A program made the position numbers and the translations under genes. A DNA stretch of 64,000 bases from Mycolicibacterium baixiangningiae (lineage in GTDB: Bacteria > Actinomycetota > Actinomycetes > Mycobacteriales > Mycobacteriaceae), in contig NZ_CP066218.1 of the NCBI RefSeq assembly GCF_016313185.1, forward strand, positions 4,216,001 through 4,280,000, read 5' to 3'. Below the pieces are notes generated by a model. That model saw only the letters and a program-made list of their open reading frames with translations. It was not told the origin of the DNA and ran no database searches. Shown here piece after piece: positions 48,672 through 57,689 of the stretch. How positions within the stretch are numbered: position 1 is the stretch's first letter; every line of letters starts with the position of its first letter.

Positions 48672-48733
48672 GTGATTTCGGCGTGACCGGTCGCGCTAGG
48701 CGCGACCAGTCACGCCGAAATCGCCCGGTCGGC
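48672..48733. repeat. 62-bp palindromic repeat, copy 2 (terminator-like)
   Basis: Arms 48674-48696 and 48700-48722 pair at 22 of 23 positions around a TAG loop. It lies between the ALDH gene and the convergent monooxygenase gene, whose last six codons and stop (48710-48712) are inside it. Four differences from copy 1 at 40237-40298, same orientation. Confidence 0.65.
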
Positions 48734-50191
48734 GGGGACCCGTCCGAACACCATCGACTCCTCGATGCGATCGAAGCGGTGGTCGATCGCGTCGAGCACG
48801 TAGTTGTGCCGCACGTTCCACGGCCGCTGCGTGCCGGATTTCGGCAGCGCGTGCGGCGCCCGCGCGACGTATCCGGCGTTGATGTTCCACGCCGGCTTCT
48901 CCGCCATCGGTTTGTCGCCGAGGTGCGGGAAGGCGTGGGTGTAGCCGTGGTCGTCCATGAACGCGACGAGTCGGGCGAACGCCCGCGCGGTGAGGTCGGC
49001 GCGCAGCGTCCACGACGCGTTGATGTAGCCCACGCACCACGCCAGATTCGGCACCTCTTCGAGCATGTGCTCCTTGTAGACGAACCGGTCCTGCGGTTTG
49101 AACTCCGCACCGTCGATGCTCAGCGCGACGCCGCCGAGCGCCTGCAGCTGCAGTCCGGTGGCGGTGACGATCACCTCGGCGTCGATGCGCTGACCCGAGC
49201 GCAGGACGATCCCGTGCTCGTCGAATGTCTCGATGTGATCGGTGACGACGTCGGCCCGCCCGTCGGCGATCGCCGTGTACAGATCGTCGTCGAGGCTCAG
49301 GCACATGCGCTGATCCCACGGGCCGTAGCGCGGCTTGAAGTGCACGTCGACCGGATAGCCCTCGGGCAGGGTCTTGGCGGCCTGGTTGCGGACGAACCAG
49401 CGCACCGCGCCCGGCGCTTTGCGCGACAGCGCATACGTGGAGACGATGAACGCCAGGTTGTAGAACCGCACGAGGTGGAACGCGAGCCGCGCCGGGACCA
49501 CCTTCCGGATGGCCTGCACCACCGGGTTGATCCGCGGTGCGGACAGCACATAGGTGGGCGAGCGCTGCAGCATGGTGACGTGGCCGGCCTGGTGGGTGAG
49601 CGACGGGATCAGGCTGATCGCGGTGGCGCCGCTACCGATCACCACGACGTGCTTACCTGCGTAGTCGAGCGATTCCGGCCAGTGCTGCGGGTGGACGACC
49701 TCGCCGGCGAACCTGTCGATACCCGGGAACTCGGGGCGGTAGGGCTCGTCGTAGTTGTAGTAACCGGTGCCGAAGAACAGGAACCGGCTGCGGTAGGACC
49801 GCTGGTGTCCGTCGTGCGCGGTGTGCACGGTCCAGGTGTCGGTGGCCGAATCCCAGTTCGCCGACAGCACGTGGGTGTCGAACCGGATGTGGGAGTCGAT
49901 GCCGTGCTTGCGGGCGGTCTCGGTGAGGTAGTGACGGATGTCGGCGCCGTCGGCGACGTTCTCCGGCCGGGTCCATCGCTCGAACGGGAAACTCAGCGTG
50001 AAGATATCGCTGTCTGAGCGAATTCCAGGGTAGCGGAACAGGTCCCAGGTGCCACCGATGCGGGCGCGGCGCTCCAGGATGGTGTACGTCAGGTGCGGGT
50101 TTTTCTCCTGGAGCCGGTAGGCCGCGCCTATGCCCGATATGCCTGCACCGATGATCAGGACATCGGTCTGATCAGCATCGACGCTGCTCAT
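48710..50191 (-). CDS. FAD-dependent Baeyer-Villiger-type monooxygenase (EthA/MymA-like)
   Basis: 493 aa. FAD motif GAGISGIGAAY (from residue 15), GGTWDLFRYPGIRSDSD, the Baeyer-Villiger fingerprint FAGEVVHPQHW, the NADPH motif VVVIGSGATAISL, and VTATGLQLQALGG. Overall very like mycobacterial EthA and MymA, which oxidise ketones to esters or activate thioamides. GGAGG lies just upstream of the ATG at 50191. The C-terminal residues RAISA are encoded by the palindromic repeat. Confidence 0.93.
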   Translation of the reverse strand: MSSVDADQTDVLIIGAGISGIGAAYRLQEKNPHLTYTILERRARIGGTWDLFRYPGIRSDSDIFTLSFPFERWTRPENVADGADIRHYLTETARKHGIDSHIRFDTHVLSANWDSATDTWTVHTAHDGHQRSYRSRFLFFGTGYYNYDEPYRPEFPGIDRFAGEVVHPQHWPESLDYAGKHVVVIGSGATAISLIPSLTHQAGHVTMLQRSPTYVLSAPRINPVVQAIRKVVPARLAFHLVRFYNLAFIVSTYALSRKAPGAVRWFVRNQAAKTLPEGYPVDVHFKPRYGPWDQRMCLSLDDDLYTAIADGRADVVTDHIETFDEHGIVLRSGQRIDAEVIVTATGLQLQALGGVALSIDGAEFKPQDRFVYKEHMLEEVPNLAWCVGYINASWTLRADLTARAFARLVAFMDDHGYTHAFPHLGDKPMAEKPAWNINAGYVARAPHALPKSGTQRPWNVRHNYVLDAIDHRFDRIEESMVFGRVPADRAISA

Positions 50192-50310
50192 GGAACCTCC
50201 ATTGGTCCGCTTACGTACCGACCCCCACCATAGGGCGCGCCCATGCGGCGCGTCGACGATCTGGGCCGAACAACGCCGTCAGGACCTGCGCGTCGTGAGA
50301 GCCTGGTCGT

Positions 50311-51663
50311 ATGACGGGGGCAACGGAGGCCGATGTCGTCGTGGTGGGTGCCGGGTTCGCCGGACTCACGGCGGCCCGCGAACTCACCCGCCGCGGCCAC
50401 CACGTCGTGGTGCTCGAGGGACGCGATCGGGTCGGCGGGCGGGCGTACACCACCACGGTCGCCGGCACCCCGGTCGATCTCGGCGCGACGTTCGTCGGGC
50501 CCACCCAGGACGCGGTCCTCGCGCTGGCCGCCGAACTGCACTGTGAAACCGTCCGCACGTTCAGTCGCGGGAAGAACCTCATCCGCTGGCGCGGGCGGGT
50601 GCGCTCCTACCGCAGCACGGTCCCGCGTCTGTCGATCATCGAACTGCTCGACGTCTCCCGGATCCAGTGGCGGTTCGAGCGGTTGTGCAGACAGATCCCG
50701 GTCGCCACGCCGTGGACCGCGCCGGGCGCTCACCGACTCGACGAACTGAGCCTCGAAGGGTGGCTGCGTTCGGTGCACGCGAGCGCCTCGACCCGCGACC
50801 TGATGGCGATCATGTCCCGGGTGACGTGGGGGTGTGAACCCGGGGCGGTCTCGCTGCTGCACGCCGTGCGCTACGTCAAGGCGGCCGGCGGTATCGGGCG
50901 CATGCTCGACGTGGAAGGCGGCGCGCAGCAGGACCGGTTCCCGGGCGGCACCCAGCAGATCGCCTCGCGGATGGCCGCGGAATTGGGCGACCGGGTGCGC
51001 ACCGGGGCGCCGGTGCGACGGATTCAACGGCACACCGACGGGATGCTGCAGGTCGACACCGACCAGGGCCGGACGACGGCGCGCGCGGTGATCGTCGCCG
51101 TCGCGCCCGCCCACCGCGACGCGATCGTGTTCGAGCCGCCACTGCCCGCCGAATGCACCGATCTGGCCACGCACTGGCCTCAGGGCCGGCTGAGCAAGGC
51201 CTACGCCGCCTACGACAGACCGTTCTGGCGGGACGGGGGGTGTTCGGGCGAGGCGCTCTCCGACGAGGGCCCGGTGTTCATCACCTTCGACGTGAGCCCG
51301 TCGGACGACGGTCCGGGGATCCTGCTCGGGTTCACCGACGCTACGGCGTTCGACCTGTTGTCGCCCGAAGATCGCCGGCAGAGTGCGATCGACGGGTTCA
51401 CCGCGCTGTTCGGCGATCCCGCCGCGTCCCCGATCGACTACGTCGACCACCTGTGGGGCGCCGAGGCGTTCGCACCGGGTGGCCCGACGGCCGCGGTGCC
51501 GCCCGGCGCCTGGACGGCCTACGGCCGGTGCCTGCGCACCCCGGTCGACGGAATCCATTGGGCAGGAACGGAAACCGCGGATCAGTGGACGGGTTTCCTC
51601 GACGGCGCCGTGCGCTCGGGATGGCGGGCCGCCGCCGAGGTGCACGAGCGGTTGTCACGTTAG
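50311..51663 (+). CDS. aofH: flavin monoamine oxidase, AofH-like
   Basis: 450 aa flavin amine oxidase closely resembling Rv3170 (AofH) along its length: [80 protein letters not shown] and [20 protein letters not shown]. It oxidises amines to aldehydes with FAD, giving ammonia and peroxide. The ATG at 50311 is used; ribosome site weak. Divergent from the monooxygenase (119-bp gap). Confidence 0.92.
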   Translation: MTGATEADVVVVGAGFAGLTAARELTRRGHHVVVLEGRDRVGGRAYTTTVAGTPVDLGATFVGPTQDAVLALAAELHCETVRTFSRGKNLIRWRGRVRSYRSTVPRLSIIELLDVSRIQWRFERLCRQIPVATPWTAPGAHRLDELSLEGWLRSVHASASTRDLMAIMSRVTWGCEPGAVSLLHAVRYVKAAGGIGRMLDVEGGAQQDRFPGGTQQIASRMAAELGDRVRTGAPVRRIQRHTDGMLQVDTDQGRTTARAVIVAVAPAHRDAIVFEPPLPAECTDLATHWPQGRLSKAYAAYDRPFWRDGGCSGEALSDEGPVFITFDVSPSDDGPGILLGFTDATAFDLLSPEDRRQSAIDGFTALFGDPAASPIDYVDHLWGAEAFAPGGPTAAVPPGAWTAYGRCLRTPVDGIHWAGTETADQWTGFLDGAVRSGWRAAAEVHERLSR

Positions 51664-51764
51664 GAAGCCGGTTTCAGGATGTGGCGCGGCGCGCCGTTGA
51701 CCTCGTCGGGCCGTTCCAGGATGGCGCCGGCGTCGAGCGGCACCGCGGCACGGGCGTCGATCAC
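51660..51764 (-). pseudogene. possible 34-codon gene remnant
   Basis: A minus-strand frame from GTG 51764 to TAA 51660 reads VIDARAAVPLDAGAILERPD and ends PRHILKPAS. It has strong third-position GC bias and a coding-like composition, with an in-frame stop just upstream. It may be the preserved 3' end of a deleted gene, or a chance frame. No family recognised. Confidence 0.25.
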
Positions 51765-51808
51765 CCCGGGATGTTAAATGGTCTCCGTCGACGGAAAGGA
51801 AGGCGACC

Positions 51809-52780
51809 ATGCGCGCGGTCCAGATTGCCCGATTAGACGGTCCCGGCTCGGTGCAGGTCGTCGAAGTCGACGAACCCGATGCCACCGACCAGGTGCTGAT
51901 CGATGTGCACGCCGCTGGTGTGGCGTTTCCCGACGCCCTCCTGTCGCGGGGGCTCTACCAGTACAAGCCGGACCTGCCGTTCACGCCGGGCGCCGAGATC
52001 GCCGGCGTGGTGCGCAGCGCCCCCGCCGACTCGGGGATATCGGTAGGCGACCGCGTCGCCGGGCTGACGATGCTGTCAGGCGGAATGGCCGAAGTTGTTG
52101 CGCTGCCGCCTGATCGGGTGTTTCCCCTACCTGACGTGGTGTCGTTCGAAGCCGGCGCTGGTCTGCTCTTCAACGATCTGACGGTGCACTGCGCACTGCG
52201 CACCCGCGGCCGTCTGACATCGGGCGAGACCGTACTCGTGCACGGCGCTGCGGGCGGCATCGGCACCTCGACACTGCGGTTGGCCCCGGCGTTCGGCGCC
52301 GCGCGCACCATTGCCGTCGTCAGCACCGAGGAGAAGATCGCGGTGGCCAGGGCGGCGGGCGCCGACGACGTGGTCCTGGCAGACGGTTTCAAAGACGCGG
52401 TCAAGGAGTTGACGGGTGGGCGCGGCGTCGACGTCGTGGTCGACCCTGTCGGCGGTGACCGGTTCACCGATTCGCTGCGGTCACTCGCCCCGGGCGGGCG
52501 CCTGCTCGTCATCGGTTTCACCGGCGGCGACATTCCCACGGTGAAGGTGAATCGGCTGCTGCTCAACAACGTCGATGTCGTCGGAGTCGGTTGGGGCGCA
52601 TGGACTTTCACCCATCCCGGTTACGTTCGGGAGCAGTGGGCGGAACTCGAGCCGCTACTTGCCTCCGGGGCGGTGTCGGCACCGAAGCCCGACGTCTACC
52701 CGCTCGAACGGGCGGCGGAGGCGATCGCGGCACTCGAAAACCGAACCGCGAGAGGCAAAGTCGTCATCGCGGTGCGGTGA
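51809..52780 (+). CDS. zinc-independent quinone oxidoreductase (MDR superfamily)
   Basis: 323 aa; NADPH-binding HGAAGGIGTSTLRLA, GADDVVLADGF, DVVVDPVGGDRF and the QOR-like VKVNRLLLNNVDVVGVGWG. Probably an NADPH:quinone or enone reductase. AAAGGAAGG precedes the ATG, itself preceded by the palindrome CCGTCGACGG (51785-51794) beside the ribosome site. Converges on the secreted-protein gene. Confidence 0.9.
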   Translation: MRAVQIARLDGPGSVQVVEVDEPDATDQVLIDVHAAGVAFPDALLSRGLYQYKPDLPFTPGAEIAGVVRSAPADSGISVGDRVAGLTMLSGGMAEVVALPPDRVFPLPDVVSFEAGAGLLFNDLTVHCALRTRGRLTSGETVLVHGAAGGIGTSTLRLAPAFGAARTIAVVSTEEKIAVARAAGADDVVLADGFKDAVKELTGGRGVDVVVDPVGGDRFTDSLRSLAPGGRLLVIGFTGGDIPTVKVNRLLLNNVDVVGVGWGAWTFTHPGYVREQWAELEPLLASGAVSAPKPDVYPLERAAEAIAALENRTARGKVVIAVR

Positions 52781-52785
52781 CGCGC

Positions 52786-53253
52786 TCAGGGCGTGGTGAT
52801 GTAGTCCATCGGCGGACCGCCCGGCCCGACGGCGGACTGGTCGGCCACGGCGGTCGCGACCGACTGGCCGGCCTGGACGGTGGCGAAGACGGCCACGCGG
52901 TCGTCGACGTCGAACGACGCGGCGGGGCTGGCAGGGTGCTGGCGATCGACGGTCACGGCGGTGGTGTTCGGCGTGATTCGGTAGGTCTGGATGAGGCCGT
53001 TGTCGCTGCGCGTGGTGACCGAGTCCGCGCTCACGGCGATGACCGTGCCGTGCTGCGTGACCGGCGCACTGCTGGTGGCCTGCGGCGCTTCGGCCGGAGC
53101 CGAGGCGGGCTCGGGTGCGGAGAAGTGGACGACCGCACCGGCGAGAACGCCTGCCGAGGCGACGGCGAACGACAGCGACCCGCCCACGACCACGGGCCAG
53201 TTCGTCGTCCGGCGTTGGGTCATCGGTGCTGGTGACCGGTGTCTTCCGCTCAT
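52786..53253 (-). CDS. membrane-anchored or secreted protein with DUF5666-like beta domain
   Basis: 155 aa: basic N-terminus, one TM or signal helix (WPVVVGGSLSFAVASAGVLA), a Pro/Ala-rich linker and a C-terminal beta domain (HGTVIAVSADSVTTRSDNGL, FDVDDRVAVFATVQAGQS), which recalls DUF5666-type modules; the family call is tentative. GGAG about 10 bases upstream favours the ATG at 53253 over those at 53280 and 53223. The gap upstream (53254-53452) is AT-rich and probably holds its promoter; nothing else was seen there. Confidence 0.65.
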   Translation of the reverse strand: MSGRHRSPAPMTQRRTTNWPVVVGGSLSFAVASAGVLAGAVVHFSAPEPASAPAEAPQATSSAPVTQHGTVIAVSADSVTTRSDNGLIQTYRITPNTTAVTVDRQHPASPAASFDVDDRVAVFATVQAGQSVATAVADQSAVGPGGPPMDYITTP

Positions 53254-53452
53254 ACCTCTGCGCTCCACGAAGTTGTGCATGTATGGGGGTTTTTACCCAT
53301 CCACTTTCAAGAACAAACAGCATTCACCCAGCAAAAGCTTCCCGCACCCCCTCTGACCTGCACGAAAGCCCTCGTTAATTCGTGCCGATCCGCCTCGCTG
53401 AAGGTGCCATTCGGCCAATATCGGCACCGCGTCCCGTTACTCCGCCGGCGCC

Positions 53453-54193
53453 TCAGCCCTGCACGCTCGGACGGATCGTCAGTTCACCGATCTCGACGTC
53501 GGCGGGCGCCTCGATGGCGAACACCATCGCTTCCGCGACCGCCCCGGGATCGAGGCCGAAGTCGTTCATCGAGCCGCGGATCCGGTCGCGCAGCGCGGGG
53601 TCGTCGATCGAGCTGTCCAGATCGGTGTTGACGAAGCCCGGGGAAATCGCCGTCGTCCGTATCGCTCCGTCGGTGGATTCCTGGCGGAGGGCTTCGAGCA
53701 CAGTGCGCACGGCGTTCTTCGTCGCGGCGTACACCCCCAGGTCCGGCACGATCTTCAGGCCCGCGGTCGACACGGTCGTGACGAAGTGACCATGGCCCTG
53801 TCGTCGGAAGATAGGCAGCGCCGCGGCGATGCCGTGCAGGACGCCGCGCAGGTTGACGTCGATCATCGCCGACCAGCCCTCGACGTCGAGGTCCGCGATG
53901 GGGCCGATCTTGCTGATGCCGGCGTTGTTGACCAGGACATCGAGTCGTCCGAACTCCTCGACCGCCCGGTCCGCCAGGCGCCGGACGTCGTCGAGGCGGG
54001 TGACATCGGTCGAGCAGGCCACCGCGATTCCGCCGGAATCGCGGATGTCGGCGACGAGTCGCTCGAGGTGGTCGGCACGGCGCGCACCGAGGACGACGGC
54101 AGCGCCACGCTGGGCGAGCAGGCGGCCGGCTGCCGCACCGATGCCGCTGCTGGCCCCCGTGATGGCGACGATTTTCTGGGTGTTCGATGGCAT
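53453..54193 (-). CDS. short-chain dehydrogenase/reductase divergent from TetR
   Basis: 246 aa classical SDR: ITGASSGIGAAAGRL, NNAGISKIGP, catalytic Ser in TTVSTAGLK, YAATK and SPGFVNTDL. The ARRADHLERL segment suggests NADP(H). Resembles YdfG/serine-dehydrogenase-like reductases. Its promoter region carries the tandem GGACACGTGTCC sites next to the TetR gene. Confidence 0.92.
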   Translation of the reverse strand: MPSNTQKIVAITGASSGIGAAAGRLLAQRGAAVVLGARRADHLERLVADIRDSGGIAVACSTDVTRLDDVRRLADRAVEEFGRLDVLVNNAGISKIGPIADLDVEGWSAMIDVNLRGVLHGIAAALPIFRRQGHGHFVTTVSTAGLKIVPDLGVYAATKNAVRTVLEALRQESTDGAIRTTAISPGFVNTDLDSSIDDPALRDRIRGSMNDFGLDPGAVAEAMVFAIEAPADVEIGELTIRPSVQG

Positions 54194-54219
54194 GGCTGAA
54201 CCCTCGCTTCGGCTAAAGT

Positions 54220-54263
54220 GGACACGTGTCCCCTTACCGGTCCACCGTACTGGACACGTGTCC
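54220..54263. promoter_or_regulatory. twin TetR operators
   Basis: The perfect 12-bp palindrome GGACACGTGTCC occurs twice, at 54220-54231 and 54252-54263, 32 bp apart (three helical turns). Outer flanks CTAAA and TTTAG make the whole a larger inverted structure. It lies between divergent SDR and TetR starts, so one regulator could control both. Confidence 0.75.
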
Positions 54264-54284
54264 GTTTAGCTCGAGGTGTGCGCG

Positions 54285-54830
54285 GTGAAGCGCCGCAGCG
54301 ATGCCGAACAGAACCGAGCGCGGATTCTGGCGACGGCGCGTGAGCGCATCGTCGCCTCCCACGACGTGAAGATGAACGAGATCGCCAAGGCGGCAGGCGT
54401 CGGCCAGGGCACGCTCTATCGCCACTTCCCCACTCGCGAGGTACTACTGGCGGAGGTCTATCGCGACGACGTCGACGCGCTCGTCGCCGCCGCGTCCGAA
54501 CTCCTTGCCCAGCACACGCCCATCGAGGCACTGGCCCTGTGGTTCGGCAGGGTCGCGGACTACGCCCGGGTCAAGCGCCAGGTGTTCGCCGCCGCAACGG
54601 ATTCCGCACGCAACGAACTCGCCGGCCACAGCGCAGGACCGATCGACGACGCGGTTACCGCGCTACTGCAGGCCGGTAAGGCCGAAGGCCAGATCCGTCG
54701 TGACATCGATTCCCGGGACGTGGTTTTGCTACTGGGCTTCCTGACCCGCCTCGACGATGCGGAATGGGAGAGCCGGACGCATCGTGTTCTGGACGTGATC
54801 CTGGCGGGACTGGAGGCAAAGTCGCTATGA
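54285..54830 (+). CDS. TetR family regulator coupled to a 2-hydroxyacid dehydrogenase
   Basis: 181 aa; helix-turn-helix KMNEIAKAAGVGQGTLYRHF, then a helical domain typical of the TetR_C33/YcdC-like group that often controls oxidoreductases. GAGGTG at 54273-54278 supports the GTG at 54285; GTG 54276 is the alternative. Its stop overlaps the start of the next gene (ATGA), which is uncommon for a regulator and suggests a feedback unit. Confidence 0.9.
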   Translation: MKRRSDAEQNRARILATARERIVASHDVKMNEIAKAAGVGQGTLYRHFPTREVLLAEVYRDDVDALVAAASELLAQHTPIEALALWFGRVADYARVKRQVFAAATDSARNELAGHSAGPIDDAVTALLQAGKAEGQIRRDIDSRDVVLLLGFLTRLDDAEWESRTHRVLDVILAGLEAKSL

Positions 54831-57679
54831 ACAGCATCGTCACCGAGCTCACGGCCATGGGCATCGATGTGGACACCTCCACCCGGCGGCGGGCGGAGTA
54901 CGCCTTCGACGCGTCCAACTATCGCCTCCCGCCACTGGGGGTGATATTCCCGCGTTCGATCGAGGACGTGGTGCAGACGGTTCGGGTGTGCGCGGCCCAC
55001 CGCGTGCCGGTGACGAGCCGAGGTGGCGGAACTTCGTTGGCCGGCAACGCGATCGGCCGTGGTCTGGTGCTCGACTTCTCCCGGCACATGAACGCAGTGG
55101 CCCGCGTCGACGAGCCGGCACGCACCGCCTACGTCCAGCCCGGCATCGTCCTCACCGATCTTCAGCGGCACGTCCAGCGCGCGACAGCTGAACGGCTCAC
55201 GTTCGCGCCGGATCCGTCGAGCAAGTCCAGGGCCACCGTCGGTGGTGCGATAGGGAACGACGCGTGCGGGAACCACTCGGTGCGCTACGGCCGCACCTCC
55301 GACCACGTCGTGGCGCTCGACGTGGTCACCGCGGCCGGGCACCGTCTCACCGCCACGAGCGACGGGGTGTACGCCACCGACCCGGCCGATGACTCCGCGG
55401 TCGCCGCAGCCGAACGCATCACCGCCGACCTCCGTTCACTGACCGACGGACACCTCGCCGAGTTCCGGCTCGAGCTGGCGCGCTTCCCCAGGCAGGTGTC
55501 CGGTTACCACCTCGCGAACCTCCTGCCGGAGAACGGCTTCCACGTGGCGCGGGCGCTGGTCGGAACCGAGGGCACCTGTGCGGTCGTCGTCGGCGCCACG
55601 GTGTCACTCGTGCCGGTGGCGCCGTCCGCCATGTTGCTGTGCCTGGGCTACGCGGATTTGGTCGACGCCGCACGGGACAACTCGTTGATCCTGCGCTACT
55701 CCCCCGCCGCCATCGAAGGCATCGACTCGTTGATCGTCGACACCATGCGCCATCGGCGAGGCCCCGAATCCGTGACGGGGCTTCCGGCGGGCAACGCGTG
55801 GCTCTACGTCGACATCGACGGCGAAGACCGCGCCGAGGTGGAAGCGCGCGGGGCAGAGCTGGTGGCCGAATTGCACCGCGCGGGACGGCTGATCGAGGCC
55901 CGGGTGGTGGCCGACCCCGCCGAACGCGCGTCACTGTGGCGGGTACGCGAAGACGGCGCCGGGTTGTCGGCCCGCCTGGTCGACGGCGGAGAGTCGTGGA
56001 CCGGCTGGGAGGATTCGGCGGTCGCCCCCGATCAGCTGGCCGACTACCTGGTCGCGATCAAGGCCCTGCTCGCCGAGTTCGGGCTCACCGGCGTCATGTA
56101 CGGACACTTCGGCGCAGGGTGCATGCACATTCGCATCGACTTCGACCAGCGGACCGAGCAGGGCCGCGACGTCATGTCGCGCTTCATTCGCCGCGCGGCC
56201 GAACTGTGCGTGCGATTCGGCGGTTCGATGTCGGGTGAACACGGCGACGGCCGTGCGCGCTCGGAGCTGCTGCCGCTGATGTACAGCCCGGCCACCATGG
56301 CGGCGTTCTCCCGCTTCAAGCGGATCTGGGACCCGCTCGGCATCCTGAACCCCGGATCCATCGTCGATCCCGAACCGCTGCTGGACAACCTGTCTCTGTC
56401 AGGGGTGGACGGGCGCGACTGGCCGACCTCCTTCGAACTCACCCCGACCCACGACGTTCCGGTCGCGCCGTTCGTCCACGCGGTACAGGGCTGCATCGGG
56501 GTGGGCCGCTGCCGCGCGTCGAGCGGCGGCGTGATGTGTCCGAGCTTCCGCGCCACCGGCGACGAGAAGGACTCCACCCGCGGACGTGCGCGTGCCCTCC
56601 AGGAGATGGTGCGCAACTCCCCGACCGTCGCCGACGGCTGGCGCTCCGAGGACGTCAAGGAATCACTCGACCTGTGCCTGTCGTGTAAGGCCTGTTCCAC
56701 CGACTGCCCGGTGGGCGTCGACATGGCCACCTACAAGTCCGAGTTCCTCGACCACTACTACAGCGGCCGCCGCAGGCCGATGTCGCACTACACGCTCGGA
56801 TGGCTGCCCACGTGGCTCGAACTGACCACCCGGATGGCGCCGCTGGTCAATCTGCTCACCCGGGGACGGATGGGACGGATGGCGGCCCGGACGGGTGGTC
56901 TCACCCCGCACCGCACGCTGCCGGCGTTCGCCTCCGCCCGACAGATCCGGCGGGAGCTCCCGGCCGCCGGCACCGAGGGTGACGTCGTCCTCCTGGCCGA
57001 CACCTTCACCCGTGGGTTCCGCCCGGAGGTGGCCGGCGCCGCGGCCCGCGTGCTGGCAGACGCGGGACTGTCCACCGAGTGCCGCACGGACGCCTGCTGC
57101 GGCCTGACGTGGATCTCGACAGGCCAACTGACCAAGGCCAAACGGCGCCTCGCGAAAGCGGCCGAGGTGCTCGACGACGGCACCGACCGGCCGATCGTCG
57201 TCCTCGAACCGAGTTGCGCCGCGGCGTTTCGCACAGACTTGCCGGAACTCATCCACACCGACGCCGCTCGCCGGGTCGCCGCGCGGATCCACACTTTCGC
57301 CCAGATGGTCGCCGATTCAGCGGAAAAGGGTTGGCGACCGGACCATCAGCTTCCGGATGAGGTGACGGTCCAGACGCATTGCCACGAATACGCGGTCTTC
57401 GGCGCGGCCGCGCAGCGCAAGGCCCTGCAGGCACTCGGAGTCAGCAGGGTTCGTGAGGCGACCGGATGTTGCGGTGTAGCAGGGAATTTCGGGTTCGAGA
57501 AGGATCACTACGACGTCAGCATGAAAGTCGCCGAGCAGGGTCTCGCGCCAGCCCTGCGTGAGACGCCGGCCGACGCCGCTGTGCTCACCGACGGATTCAG
57601 CTGTCAGATGCAGGTCCGCCAGTTGGACGCCGATCGCTCGTCACTGCACCTCGCACAACTCCTCGACCCGAGGCGGTGA
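54827..57679 (+). CDS. FAD/Fe-S 2-hydroxyacid dehydrogenase (YdiJ/D-2-hydroxyglutarate or D-lactate dehydrogenase type)
   Basis: 950-aa fusion. Residues about 35-290 are an FAD_binding_4 (PCMH) domain (TSRGGGTSLAGNAIG, DPSSKSRATVGGAIGND); 290-540 an FAD-oxidase C domain (YGHFGAGCMHIRIDF, GEHGDGRARSELLP). C617, C620, C623 and C627 (CLSCKACSTDCP) bind one 4Fe-4S cluster, with a second set near residue 555 (CIGVGRCRASSGGVMCP). The last 250 residues are CCG-type heterodisulfide-reductase-like domains (DACCGLTW, GCCGVAGNFG). Oxidises a D-2-hydroxyacid to the 2-oxoacid, passing electrons to the respiratory chain. GGAGG lies 10 bases upstream; overlaps the TetR stop. Confidence 0.9.
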   Translation: MNSIVTELTAMGIDVDTSTRRRAEYAFDASNYRLPPLGVIFPRSIEDVVQTVRVCAAHRVPVTSRGGGTSLAGNAIGRGLVLDFSRHMNAVARVDEPARTAYVQPGIVLTDLQRHVQRATAERLTFAPDPSSKSRATVGGAIGNDACGNHSVRYGRTSDHVVALDVVTAAGHRLTATSDGVYATDPADDSAVAAAERITADLRSLTDGHLAEFRLELARFPRQVSGYHLANLLPENGFHVARALVGTEGTCAVVVGATVSLVPVAPSAMLLCLGYADLVDAARDNSLILRYSPAAIEGIDSLIVDTMRHRRGPESVTGLPAGNAWLYVDIDGEDRAEVEARGAELVAELHRAGRLIEARVVADPAERASLWRVREDGAGLSARLVDGGESWTGWEDSAVAPDQLADYLVAIKALLAEFGLTGVMYGHFGAGCMHIRIDFDQRTEQGRDVMSRFIRRAAELCVRFGGSMSGEHGDGRARSELLPLMYSPATMAAFSRFKRIWDPLGILNPGSIVDPEPLLDNLSLSGVDGRDWPTSFELTPTHDVPVAPFVHAVQGCIGVGRCRASSGGVMCPSFRATGDEKDSTRGRARALQEMVRNSPTVADGWRSEDVKESLDLCLSCKACSTDCPVGVDMATYKSEFLDHYYSGRRRPMSHYTLGWLPTWLELTTRMAPLVNLLTRGRMGRMAARTGGLTPHRTLPAFASARQIRRELPAAGTEGDVVLLADTFTRGFRPEVAGAAARVLADAGLSTECRTDACCGLTWISTGQLTKAKRRLAKAAEVLDDGTDRPIVVLEPSCAAAFRTDLPELIHTDAARRVAARIHTFAQMVADSAEKGWRPDHQLPDEVTVQTHCHEYAVFGAAAQRKALQALGVSRVREATGCCGVAGNFGFEKDHYDVSMKVAEQGLAPALRETPADAAVLTDGFSCQMQVRQLDADRSSLHLAQLLDPRR

Positions 57680-57689
57680 CACCACGTGA

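Noticed and set aside
40237..48733. Composite transposon bounded by the 62-bp repeats
   Set aside because: No transposase, integrase or target-site duplication seen; the repeats also look like terminators.
47032..49110. 692-codon minus-strand open frame across ALDH and monooxygenase genes
   Set aside because: Overlaps two well-supported genes and crosses the palindromic repeat; no recognisable domain.
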